A stretch of 64,000 bases of DNA, from assembly GCF_030272615.1 (NCBI RefSeq), contig NC_081409.1, positions 877,741,594 to 877,805,593 on the forward strand, read 5' to 3'. The translations under genes and the position numbers were made by a program. Within the stretch, counting starts at the first letter, position 1, and every line of letters begins with the position of its first letter. The DNA is from Cryptomeria japonica. Its lineage: Eukaryota; Streptophyta; Pinopsida; Cupressales; Cupressaceae. Below the pieces are notes generated by a model. It made no database searches. It was not told where the DNA came from and saw only the letters and a list, made by a program, of their open reading frames with translations. This document shows positions 33,601 through 45,050 of this stretch, piece after piece.

Positions 33601-35305
33601 GAGATTCCTCGGATTTACCAAGAGATACATCTCTATTCTCAGCTATCATTTTGCACAAACCACGCCCCCTTACCAGAGAAGTAGGTTTGATTGTTAAATC
33701 ATATTCTTGCACTTTAGCTACCCAAGTCGCTCGTTTATTCATTCCTACTTCTTGCTGAGTCAAGATACTTTTGACTGCGGTCTCGGGCACATATACAACA
33801 GAATGAGAGTGTAGTATGTAATACCTGAATTGTTTCAATGCCCTTACTATAGCAAAGGCATGTTTTTCTGTTGGACTATAATTTAATTCATGCTTCTTCA
33901 ATGGAACACTCATGAAGGCGATTGGAGCTTCTTTTCCTTCATCATTGGGTTGGGTTAAAATACTAGATAGAGAATGCTCAGAAGCGTAACAATAAATAAT
34001 GAAGTCCCTCTCAAAATGAGGGCTTACCAGCATTGGAGCACTTGCAATAGCTGTTTTGATGTCTTCAAAAGCTTTCTTACCCTCTTCTTGCCATCTGAAA
34101 GGACGTTTCTCGCTCATCATGTCTAACATGTATCTCACTTTTTTAGAAAATTCGGGTACAAAACTTCTCAAGAAATTGATCTGACCAAAGAAAGATTTTA
34201 AATCACTTCTATTTGTAGGCAGAACCAGCTTTTGTATTGCTTTTACCCTATCTGGATCGATTTTTACACCTTCTTTAGAAACAATATGCCCGAGCAATTT
34301 GCCTTCTTCAACGAAGAAAATAGACTTCTTTGGATTCAAAGATATACCATGCTGTCTACATCTTTCCAACACTCTCTCTAAGTCCTTCAAATGATGTTTC
34401 CTTCTTTTAGAATAGACAGTTAAATCATCAAGATATATAACAATTATCTTATCTCGCAGGTCTTTGAAAGAGGAATTCATCGCTCGCTGAAAAGTAGCTC
34501 CAGCATTAATTAGACCGAAAGGCATCCGATTGTAAGCAAAAGTACCCCAGGGAGTGATGAAGGCTATTTTATGCTGATCTTCTGGGGCGACACTAATCTG
34601 ATTATATCCTGAGTAACCATCCAGCATCGACATTACTTCAGATCCAGCTACTGACTATAAGACATGATCCATAGTAGGAAGTGCGTAGTTATCTTTAAGG
34701 CTTGCTTGATTCAGATTCCTAAAGTCTACACAAATCTTTATTTCGCCGTTCTTTTTCCTCACCGGAATGATATTTGCCACCCATGTTGAATGATGTATTG
34801 GATAAATTATACGAGCCTTCAACATCTTTTCCACCTCTCTAAAAATGGCTTCTGAGACTTTAGGGTTATAATTTCTAAGTTTTTGTCTGAAGATGGTGGC
34901 CCCTGGTTTCAATGGTATGTGATGCACGAATTCACCATTTCTAAAGTTTTTTAAGTCGCCATAACCCCATGCAAAAACATCTCGATATTGGATTAAAAGC
35001 TCGGATAAGTTCTTCTTTTCCCTTGCAGAACAAGTTTTGCCTATAGAGATCAGCTTAGGATCCTCTTCGCTTCCGATGTTGATCTTCTCATGTTCCTCTT
35101 TATTTTCATTAGAACCAACATCTTTCCTTAAAGTACTGTCATCTTTTCTACCAAAAAGATGTTCCAAAGAAACCAGGCCTTTGGGAATCCTGTTTCCTTG
35201 AAGTTGGATCACTTCCCCTGTTTCCGTTGATTCTTCACCGACTGATTTTCCCCCATGTTCAGATCCTTCAAAAAGGATTTCAGCGAAATCTCCCGCACAA
35301 GCCAT
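33601..35305 (-). pseudogene. F reverse transcriptase and native RNase H
   Basis: RT begins after the second RNase H: STWVANIIPVRKKNGEIKICVDFRNLN, then TAG at 34655 (CAG in relatives: MDHVLQS), MSMLDGYSGYNQI, FGLINAGATFQRAM, and catalytic VIYLDD at about 34440. Connection: LLGHIVSKEGVKIDP. The RT-linked RNase H shows IYCYASEHSLSSILTQ and LNYSPTEKHAFAIVRALKQFRYYIL, where the first catalytic Asp is Tyr/Cys, that is, the degenerate native domain typical of Tat elements. One stop separates otherwise intact sequence. Confidence 0.92.
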
Positions 35306-35308
35306 GAA

Positions 35309-35977
35309 TTATTTTAATTGTTCATCATCATTAAAGACCTGCCAATGATTAATATTATCTGGGACTCTTGGTCTGTATAACACCTCAATCCTGTAAGCAT
35401 TGTTTTTGAATTCGGGATGGGGCAATAATAAAGATGCAGAAACAGCTAAAGAATCAGCTTTGGTATTTTGAGCACGAGGGATGAATTCAATGGAAAAGGC
35501 TTCGAATGACTCAATTTCATCCCAAACCAGATTTCTATAATGCCTCAATCGATCATTTTTTACAGAGAATTGTTTTCTTACCTGCTTAACAATGAGTTCA
35601 GCATCCCCCTTTGCTTTTAGCTGCCTTATCCCTTTTTCCTTTGCTTCTTGTAAACCTAGAAGTAACGCCTCGTATTCTACTGTATTATTTGTATTATGGA
35701 AATCCAGCTTGAAAGAGAAAGGGAAAATTTCTCCAGAAGGTGATATGAGTACTACACCAGCACCTGAGCCTGAGTTCGAGCAGCTTCCATCAAATTCTAA
35801 AGTCCACAAGGTTTCTTCAGCACTTACCGTGTTCTCTTCACATGACTTCTCAGGTAAGATGATATAATTCCCGAATTGACACTCCTCATATAATATCTGT
35901 GCTTTGGGATTGTCAGAAGGTACCACAGTATATTTGTTTTTCAGCTCAGGTTCTAACTTTATTTTCTTCTTTCCCAC
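35309..35977 (-). pseudogene. F second (archaeal-type) RNase H, placed before RT
   Basis: 222 codons, in frame with protease (stop TAG at 35996) and RT (stop TAA at 35309). RNase H residues: LWTLEFDGSCSNSGSGAG (Asp), NTVEYEALLLGL (Glu), KAKGDAELIVKQV (Asp), FIPRAQNTKADSLA (last Asp). All four acidic ligands are present, so this copy looks catalytically competent apart from the flanking stops. Its place upstream of RT differs from T1, where it follows the native RNase H. Confidence 0.9.
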
Positions 35978-35995
35978 ATGAATATATGCGTCGGA

Positions 35996-36853
35996 CTAGT
36001 CCATTTTAATTTCTCCACCTATATCTTTGCAAAAAGTTCTGCTAAGTAGCATCCCATAGCTAGCTGGAATATCAGCTACCAGAATAGTAAGCTTGACTCT
36101 TTTTTCAGGGCAAGCATAAAGGACAGCTTGTACATCTTTCACTTGGCCAACCAGGGGTACCTGTTTCCCATCCATAGCATAGCAACACCCAAAAGTTTTT
36201 GTGAGCTCCAAACCAAGGGCTTTTGCAACTGGCTGAGGCATAATATTATCTGATGCTCCAGAATCAATAATACAATTACTAAGCCTTTGACCGTTTAACA
36301 ACAAAGATATATAAAATGGATTGGGCTTTTTCTCCTCCGTTTCTTTTTGAACCGAATTAGCAGTGGCTTCAATGTTCTTTGAGCATCTCTCGGATACAAA
36401 AGTGGGTTCATCAGCAGCTCCTACATCCTCAGAAACATTATCTATGACATGTGCACTAGTGACTGAACTTCCCTTCACATATTGAACCAACTTATCTAAC
36501 TCCTTAGGATTAAGCTTTAAATATTCAACTGGTGAAATGGATATGCAAGAAGTTTTACAGAATTCTACAATATCAAAAGCTGAGGCACTAGCTTTCATTT
36601 CAGCCCTGAACAAAATCTTAGGTTCCGTGGTATCAGCCTGAACATGCTCCTTACCTTTAGAATTTGATACGTTTGGGGTATTTCCAAGATAGAATTTTTG
36701 ATTCCTTTGGCCTCTAGTCATGACTGTGCAGGCAGGTTCTTGAAGTGTTGTAAAAACATCACCTCCTCTCTTTGAATCAGATTCATATTCTAGGAAGTAA
36801 CTACTGGACTCATCTTTTTCTATATCTTTTTTTTCAATTATCGCTTCTGCCAT
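35996..36853 (-). pseudogene. F aspartic protease
   Basis: About 190 residues of charged linker (from MAEAIIEKKDIEKDESSS) precede NPFYISLLLNGQRLSNCIIDSGASDNIMP, which contains the DSGAS active site. YGMLLSRTFCKDIGGEIKMD follows, the usual flap-to-C-terminus pattern of gypsy retropepsins. Terminal TAG at 35996 is in frame with the downstream RNase H and probably replaced a CAG. Confidence 0.88.
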
Positions 36854-38283
36854 AAGAGCGTTCTTTGCTAGCTGAACACAATTTAGCCAGTCAGGACACT
36901 CTCATTCATCATGGTCTGAAGTCATGTGGAAAGAACACATTGTTTCTTTAGGGGCTTCTTCGACTTGTAGTCTTGGCTGAGGAGCAGTTAATAGGGGAGT
37001 TCTCCCAAAATTTAGAGACTGCTGCCGTCTTTGAATGTCTTGATAAGGGGGAGGATACTGATTATGTATTTTATTCTGCTGCCTCTTCATCATTGCTATG
37101 TCATTCATCAGTTTTTGTAAAACTGGGTCTGTGGGTGTAGCAGATGAAACGGTCCCGGGAGTATGTACATCTCTTTTCCATTTACCGGCATTAATGAATG
37201 CATCCTCCAGTTGAATGGCCAACCTCTGAGCAGCGCCTAAATCAGCATAAGCATCTTTAATAAGATGAAAACTTATATCTGCTGGAACGGCATTAATAAA
37301 AAATGATTTCTGATTTTCTTCACTAGGTCTTGACGTTGTGGGAATTCTTTGAACCAATCTATTGAACTTGGCCATGAACTCTCTCATAGGTTCATGCATA
37401 TCTTTCCTCATTTGACTGAGTTGGGAGAATAGAGAACATTCATTTTCAGGGGTTTTAAATCTATTTTTAAAGGCATTTTTCATATCATCCCAACTAGTAA
37501 TAGAAAGATGGGGCAAATGATTGAACCAATTAGCAGCAGCATCAGTCAAGGTTCGCACAAACAATCTCACAGCAACTTCCTGTGTAGGGACGCTTATAAC
37601 AGCACAGGCAGAATGAAAAGTGCTTAAGTGGTCATCTGTTGAGACTTTGCCATCTCCACTAAACTTAGGTAAAACTTCAGTAGCTCCTTTAGGAAGTGGT
37701 GCAGGATTCACGCCTAAATTCAGTGGACCTATGTTCTGTCCCCAAGGTTGATTAGCAGCCATGTTGGGTGGTACAACTTGCAAGGGTGGAACTGATATAC
37801 AAGCTAGAACAAGGGCACTCAATGGAAGTAAGGATTGAACCAGAGGTGAGAAGGGAGAAGGCTTTGGTGGTGAGTTTGGCCTGCTTTGGGATTTGATGTG
37901 TTTCTTTTTAGGGTTGCTGAAATCTGGCAAAAGTTTTAGGTTGTTTAACAACTCAAAGTTTTCATCAAGTATCCCCTTTTTTGTTTCCCCTCTTGTGTAT
38001 CTACGAGTAGCCAGTTTCTAAACTACTGATGTGTTCAAGGTCTTACAGGTGCCTGGGCTAGTCTATTCACAACAGTCGCCTCCTAAACTTCTGGCACTCC
38101 TCTCAAAAACTCGGCTCTTTCTTCCCCTATTTTCAGGACCACTAATATTTGCTGATAGTGTTGACCACTTCTACGTTCTCGCCAAGCAGTTGCTGCTAGG
38201 TCTGAAATTATGTCTTCTTGAGTATCTTCAAATCGAAGATTGAGTTGTAATACAGGAAAGATCTCGTTATGTTGAAGGACCAT
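36854..38283 (-). pseudogene. F gag
   Basis: The longest open part (37951-36902) holds LPKFSGDGKVSTDDHLSTFHSAC, FVRTLTDAAANWFNHLP, DDMKNAFKNRFKTPENEC and FNRLVQRIP, a clear Retrotrans_gag capsid. Near the end CSFHMTSDHDE then TGA (CGA in origin?) then ECPDW gives a C-x2-H...H...C zinc-like cluster. The frame also extends upstream of 37951 to a TAG near 38017. A good ATG at 38283 (MVLQHNEIFPVLQLNLRFED) is in another frame, so a frameshift separates the N-terminus. The first codon at 37951 is TTG, not ATG. Confidence 0.85.
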
Positions 38284-38330
38284 GGTTATACATTACATTA
38301 AAGATTAAGTTTCCTTCAAAGGACTCGATT

Positions 38331-38348
38331 TCCCCAGCAGAGTCGCCA
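38331..38348 (-). promoter_or_regulatory. F primer binding site
   Basis: Minus strand TGGCGACTCTGCTGGGGA, 6 nt after the 5' LTR. This form is common in plant gypsy elements. Its first ten bases occur in inverted orientation near the start of the LTR. Confidence 0.85.
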
Positions 38349-38354
38349 AAAATC

Positions 38355-41300
38355 TGTTGGTGAACAGATTGTCCTCTTACCTAATTTCTCTTAATTTACT
38401 CTATGCCCAATGTTATGAAGAACAGAATTGTTCACTACAGTTGAGAAAGTATTAGCTTTACTTTAACTTCCTCTCTGAATTTTCCTAAAGGTACAGCTCC
38501 CTTATCTGATTTATAATGAATTCAACTTTTATAGTGACACTTTTTCCCGAAAGTGCATAAGGTTCTCTCAACTACTCCTAGGTAGTGAGGTGATTACAAA
38601 ATACAGATCGCAAATAGAAAAATTCACATACATCTAATCAACAAAATCTATTTCAAAGAATGGATTTTCTGCTAGATTTTCCACGTATATCAAAACAGGA
38701 AATAGATGAACTTACAACTAACCAACAGCAATAAAGAAATTTCGAATCGCTGAATTATTTCCACAAAGTGATAATAATTCAACACTCAGAACACAAAGTT
38801 TCAAAGCATAACTCGAAATCTTTCATATATGTGTATCCAACTTCAATGCACAAAGTCTTTGGAAGCTAAAACATGCATATACTATCCTTCATCACTGTCC
38901 TCTGGAAAAATCTATATTACAACTATCTTTAACTTGCTATTCTTTTCTAATCTATTGCTAAAAAAAATCCCCCCTTTTTATCAGTTTAATGCCCCAGCAT
39001 TTATAGTTATTTTTGAAATCCCGAAGGGCCTCCCTTAAAACTCAGCCCTATCGGGTTAATACAAGAAACCGTTATAAAACTAAAAAGCAGTTATCAAAAA
39101 GATAGAATGCCAGCAGGTGACGATTAAGCTTCCGCTATATTCGTCGGTTTCTTCTTCATTTCCAACAGTCTGACGCACCAGCTTCCAGCTCTGGAAAGAA
39201 GACATGAATTCTTGCATGGCCTGTGAATGCGGATTCTTTAAACTCATCAGTCGGGCTCTACATGCATCCTTCTGCCACCTGTATTCTTTCATCTTTAGGC
39301 TCTGACATGGCATCGGCTTCTCATTGAGGTGCAACATGGATTCTATACCTGCCAATGAAGTGAAATCATCGACCTTGGGTGTTTCTTTGTCCCTAATCCG
39401 CTCGACTGCTTCGGTGAAACTTTTAGTTAACACTTCAATGTCCATGCTGCCTTCATCCAATTGTAGGATGCCTGTGGGGTTGACAATCTTCATGTCCTTA
39501 ACCAGTTCCTTATGCATGTCTGTGATTTGATTCTTGACGCCCTAGACCTCTTTGATAACTTCTTGGTAGATGGACTCCTTCCAGCTCATATTACTTTTCA
39601 GGATAAATAAGGTGCACGGGTCCATGGCCTTCATGGAGTTTTCACCTAAGAATTTGAGAACTCCATGCTTTTCAACTTCAATTACCCGGGAAACTATGGT
39701 TTGACACCGTGACAATTCTGTCTCCCATACTGGTATCAAATTTTGAATCTCTTCAAGTAATGCTTCACCCTCGGAATAGATACTAGTAACTTCTGAAATA
39801 AACTTATTCCCTTGCTCTAATATGTTATTTACCCAACTAACCACAGCATCAAATAGCAATTTTCCCCTCTGCGTCTGTTTCATCAATTGCTGGCTTTCGG
39901 CAGAATTTGGGTTGAATGGCTGAGGTAGCTGGATTATTGAGTTAGGCCCTAAATTAGTCAGCGAATTGATGTATGTGGCCATCATCACCACCATTGTTTT
40001 CAATTCTTTCTTCTCCTTAGAATCTTTTTCTGATTGAGTGAGCATGTGGTCAGCAGAAAACTTAAAGAAATTATTGCCAGTATTCCTGTTAAGGGTACCT
40101 AGTTCAATAGAAGTGACTTTGAATCCTTCCTCATCAATTTCCCCTAACTCCCTTTTCTGCTTATAAGTAGCCACTTCCGCTATGATTTTCCCGGTCACTG
40201 GATCCTTAGTGAGACAAGCATCCGTTTTCATTTTCTTTGCTTTAGACCCTCTAGCCGCATACCTTGTGACAATGTCCTTTACTGGCGAGGCCACTGGTTG
40301 TAAACTCTGTTTCTTATTGATTGAATTTGACAACCATAAAGGAACAGTGGGAGTGGTTGATACCATATGAGTATCTCTAGTCGGAGTCAAGAACTTGGGT
40401 TGATCTGCCTTTGGTGTTTCAATGAATTGGACTTCATCGTCTGCTTCATCTCGAAAAGGGGACTTGTCACTTGAATCTCGCTCTGGTGATGTCATTTTCT
40501 GCTTCTGGGAACTAGGCTGCTTCAAAGTTTTGTTCCTGGAATGGGATCTCGTTCTAGGAGCCGTGACTTGGGAAGGGAACTTTATTTTCTTATCTGAGCC
40601 CAATGTATCACCTGCAACATGAGAAAGTGGAATGTCAAATTGAAGCGGTTCCGAGAGAGAAATCACCTTAGTAGAAGACTCATTGATGTTTCCATTCCTT
40701 TTTCTCTGCAACCAATCATCCGTATAAGTTAATATGGATCTGGCTCTCCAATTAATATCATCATCTTCCTCCTTGCTCCAATCAACTGTCAAGAATTTTG
40801 TTTCATTTGATTCTTCCCATTCGGGTTCAACTAGACATGAACCATCCTCAACGATCCCTTGTGTTTTGAACTTCAATTTGAAAGAATTAATTTGCTGTAG
40901 GGTGAGTCTAGAATGGTCCTTTTTCAAGACTTCTTCTTCATTTTCACAATCTTCCCATAAATCTTCTAGCTGCGGAAGAACTGTTGAGTTGATTTCAAGG
41001 TCGAGGGTTAGAGCTGCATATCCTTTATTATCAAAGTTTCTCCTGCTGCGGTAGAAACCAAGATTGAACCCCAGCAAATTGCTTCCGATGATGGAAGCGT
41101 CATTCATGTTATTACACACCAAAGAGTGTAGCTTAATAGGAAAGACCATTTCCCATTTATCCTGAGGGAGATTATCCTTAATAACAGCAGAAAGTTGCCT
41201 GCACAATTCATCTAAAATGAAACAATCAAGGGCATATCGAGGCAACCTTACAGGTTCTTCCTCAAACCCTCCGACTCTCAAATATGTGAACCTGGGGAAC

Positions 41301-43108
41301 TAAATAAAAGAACTTCCATAATGTTGAACCAGCCTTAGCGATTCAGAAGAGAGTCGTGGCATCTGAACACCTTCTAGAGCCGAATAAATGTTCTCAAACA
41401 ATATATCATGCACCTTACGGAAACCCTCCAGGACTCTGTCTTTTTGCAACAACGTGCAGTATTGGAAAATGGTCATTTCCTCATTCCATACCTCATGTGG
41501 AAGAGCAGCGAGATCACAGGTGCAGGCAATACAATAAGTCAAATATGAGGCCATACGGAAATCTTCTCTAGATTCTTTGGCGCGTTTGAGCTGGTTTCTT
41601 AGTGAAGTGGCAATAATCTCCGCCCAATCCATCCATTGTTCACCCTTTAAGATAATTTCAATGTACCTATACATCCATTCTTCGAACAAACATACATCAG
41701 CCAAACCTTTCACCCTGTGTAATAATACCACCAGGTCGTGAATGTGGGGTTTCATGTGGCTTCTAGTAATGACCTTGGGAAGTCTAGACCCACCTCCATA
41801 GTTAACCTTGGTCCATTTCCTGGCAAGAGTGTTTCGGTACACACTAGGGTTTTCCCGATACTCAGCTTTAGCTTGAATGGGTGAGAAAGCAGCAAAGGTA
41901 CTTGTTGTTAATTTCAAAATAGAAGAAATGGTTTCTCTGGAGACAGAAAGTATGACATTACCATTTTTGCTCACTATGCTCTTACTTCTTACATCATAAT
42001 GGTCAATGCAGAGTTGTAAGAGTTCAGGGTGTACGAAGGTAGGGGGAAATGCAGCAGCTTCAATTAACCCGCTTGTTAATATTTCCATACATCCCTTAAC
42101 CTCTTCCGTATTCGCAAGAAAACTTGCTTGAAGATTTTCCACATTTACCCCTTCTAAATTGATATCACAAATCACTGGTCTTTTACATTCAAGGCTAGAA
42201 ACATTACCGAGAAAATGCATAATCGACTTCATTCTTAACTTAAACAAGCAAGACCTCTTTCAGACAAACCTTTGAAAATAACAGTTTTGCAGAAAAGAAC
42301 AAGGGTTACCAAACTCTCACCTGTTTTCCATTGAAAAGTAAATAATCTCCTCTAGCTTCCCTAATTGCTCCTTCTCTCCGAAATCAGACCTCCTCTCCTT
42401 TATCCTTTTTCTTTGTTTTCGGATAACTTACCAAGCAATCTGAATGAAAATTTATCACAGGGGAATTTTATACATGGAAAGACCGGATAATGCTAGTTTA
42501 TCACCTCACATCGGGATTGACATGCTCGAGGCGTTGATGCATAAATGCCTCGATTAATGATTTTACCCTTTCGCATGAGTTAATAATAATTTATTTCATG
42601 CGATATCCAATCATGTATGAAACGAAGGTCTACTCACACTCATAACAATGATGCCCTTTTCCTTGAAAAAGAAATAAAATCTTTTGATTTGACATGCCGA
42701 CAGGACCATTGATTGTTTTGAGAGAAAGGCGGCGCAACGTACTCCAAAAATAAACTTCTGACGTCGGTACTTGCCAAAAACTACTTTGAATAGGTTTGAA
42801 CCAAGCTTCAAAACGATTCAAAGTACTTCGAAAGGACCACCGCGATAAGGATACTTCCTGCCAAAGAAAGAGTGTTAGTGTGAAAAATTTGGTTGAATCA
42901 CTTTGAACTACTTCGAACCGAGGTTCGAAATGATTCGAAGCGATTCAAAGGGAGGGGAGCAATGACCGTGGAAACTTGCGACCTTAACCAACTTATTCAA
43001 AAGATGATAGATACTTAGATGATAAAGGGGAGACCTCGAATAAGATAGGTGGGGTTTTTATAAAGGGGGAACCTTGAAATAATATGGCGACTCTAAACAC
43101 AACTAACA
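38355..43108 (-). repeat. F 5' LTR (4754 bp, contains ORF)
   Basis: + strand TGTTGGTGAACAG...CACAACTAACA followed by GTTCT. Same length as the other LTR. The first 800 bp compared by eye show about 12 differences, nearly all transitions. Confidence 0.95.
39080..42232 (-). pseudogene. F LTR ORF, 5' LTR copy (two internal stops, longer C-terminus)
   Basis: Same protein as in the 3' LTR, from ATG 42232. Stops at 41300 (TAG, where the other copy has CAG in SSFIQFPRF) and 39542 (TAG for CAG in IKEVQG) break it; frame is otherwise continuous. Here the C-terminus reads through HSQAMQEFMSSFQSWKLVRQT to a stop at 39080, showing that the 3' copy's stop at 28265 is also derived. Combining both copies, each stop is absent from the partner, so the parent ORF was about 1,050 codons and intact at insertion. 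Confidence 0.82.
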
Positions 43109-43113
43109 GTTCT

Positions 43114-43260
43114 ATGCACTTCTTTATTGTGTCCTCAAATAATTTATCCTTCTCCTTTTCAACTTTCTCTTTGAAGGTGTCCTCATTTACCTTAATCAAC
43201 CATTATTACATTTTCAGCAATAAATCTAAACAATGTGTCCAACTTACCTAAAGCATCCTT
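43114..43260 (-). pseudogene. C ORF2 segment between F and E
   Basis: Minus-strand reading includes KDALGKLDTLFRFIAENV and KVEKEKDKLFEDTIKKCIE, matching D ORF2's KDSLGQLDTLRKYILENI and DKVEIEK ... EEIKKC. Two stops lie between. Bounded by GTTCT (F) and TCCTT (E). Confidence 0.82.
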
Positions 43261-44793
43261 TGATAACTCAATGATGAACTGATAGTACCAACTCGGTACT
43301 GAGATGAGGGGGTGAATCAGTATAGACAAAAATACAGTCTTAAACTACTCTGATAGCAGACACTTCAAATGACTGGCAAACAGTGACACCGGTTTGAAAC
43401 AGAGTGCAACTAGTAAAGCTAAGAATGACTGAGACAAGCATTAACTGGTTACTCACTTAGTTTTTCACTCAACTCAAGACTACCCTACCATTTCTCCATT
43501 ATGCATAAACAGGTAATCTATCATTAGATCATAATAACAGCTAGTTCAACATGTTTTATTGACAAGCATAAAACACAGAACCATCATATGCTTGATAGAC
43601 AATAGGAAAGCATCACAAGATAAAAGCATCACACATGACACACATATTTTTCATGTGGAAACCCAACTGGGAAAAACCATGGTGGGGATGAATACCCACA
43701 AGCTATTTTTGAACTTTTTAGAAGTCTGCTCTATTAGGAGCCTTGTCCAGTTAGAGACATTACAATAGGTTCTGCTAGGAACCAATCCTGTTAGAGATCA
43801 CCTGGTTAAGGGATGGCTACAATACCCGGTTAAGGGTTAAACCCTGTTAAAGGTTACCTTGTTAGAGGATTTCAAGAATTCAATAGCTAAAGGATTTCGA
43901 ACTCAATAGCTTTGAATTACCATGTTAAAGGATTTACAGCAAGTTGGTTAAGGCTACCCTGTTAAGGGATTTTCCAACTGTTGAGGTGGTTAGAGATCAA
44001 CAGGTATTACAATGATCTAGTAACAACACTTAATGCCAATGTAAATCAGCTTAAGCTCCTCTTTACCTTTTGCACTTACACTCTGCAGGTATCACTTCTC
44101 TCATTTTGGTCTAACAAGAATCACATATCCTTTCTCTTGGATACACACACACAAATTTTGCCAAAAACCTCAGAAAGAGACACAACATTGACCTTATAAG
44201 AAAACAGATAGGTCCGTAGCATAAACCCTAAACCCTAAACCTATTAGGTTAAGGAATTCAAATGGTTCAATCCTAACTATTGAGAACACTGCATTAATTG
44301 CAACAGTCTTGATCCAATCTCAAGACATTCTCCATCGTCCATTTTCACCGATTTCATGGTGGCTGATAACCCATTCACACGTTATCACCATTTTACATAG
44401 TTCTCACATTCCTAAGGTAGATAGGAACAATCTCCTTCATGCAAGATCCTTCACGCACACAAGGCTGACATGGCAACATGATCTGTTCTTTGTTACAATG
44501 CTAACTCATCACATAATGTCATTAGTTGAGCCACACAGGCTTGAAGCACTTCAACCAAAAACCTTGAAGTTGAGACTACCAAGTAGTAGTCATACAATGC
44601 TTCCATGTGTTGGTTCCCATAACCATATGCTGGTTCACCTTGAACAAGTACACCATTTCACTTTGGCATAAATGTCAGTTCACAGTGTTATACCAGTTCT
44701 CTCATATGCCGGTTCTCACCTCTTCAACATATTGACATCAATGACAACATACAATGTCATTAGGTCCTCATACTGGTTCACATAATGCCAACA
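43261..44793 (-). repeat. E 3' LTR
   Basis: 1533 bp; + strand TGATAACTCAATGATG...CATAATGCCAACA. It contains a run of about nine GTTAAAGG/GTTAAGGG words at 43795-43990 and the shared copia block AAAAACCATGGTGGGGATG (about 43673). Confidence 0.93.
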
Positions 44794-44808
44794 ATCTCCC
44801 CCTTTGAC
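44794..44808 (-). promoter_or_regulatory. E polypurine tract
   Basis: Minus strand GTCAAAGGGGGAGAT directly before the 3' LTR. Confidence 0.87.
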
Positions 44809-45050
44809 ATTGATGGCAATATACAAAGATATCTCTCCGCTTCACATCTTCTCCCCCAATTTCTGCAGATATCTTCTCCGCTTCACATCTTCTCCCTCTT
44901 TGACAACAATGCCAAAGTGGAGGCACAAGCTGCCCTCTTCCATTATGCTGCTCCCCCTGTGGAGTAGCATCCTTCAACATATCAATCCTGAAGAAAAATT
45001 TGACTATGTTATACCTGACTAATGTGGAGCATATACCTTTAGTTCACCTC

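Larger units (their letters stand above)
27408..43108 (-). mobile_element. F: Ty3/gypsy element with 4.75-kb ORF-bearing LTRs
   Basis: 15,701 bp, flanked by GTTCT at 27403-27407 and 43109-43113. LTRs 27408-32161 and 38355-43108 are each exactly 4754 bp. Internal region 32162-38354 encodes gag, protease, RNase H, RT with native RNase H, and integrase in one frame (37951-32312) interrupted by five stops. The RNase H of the second (archaeal) type lies before RT, unlike T1. Each LTR contains a further ORF of more than 1,000 codons. Sequence agreement between LTRs is about 98-99% by eye, so this is one of the youngest insertions here. Confidence 0.95.
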
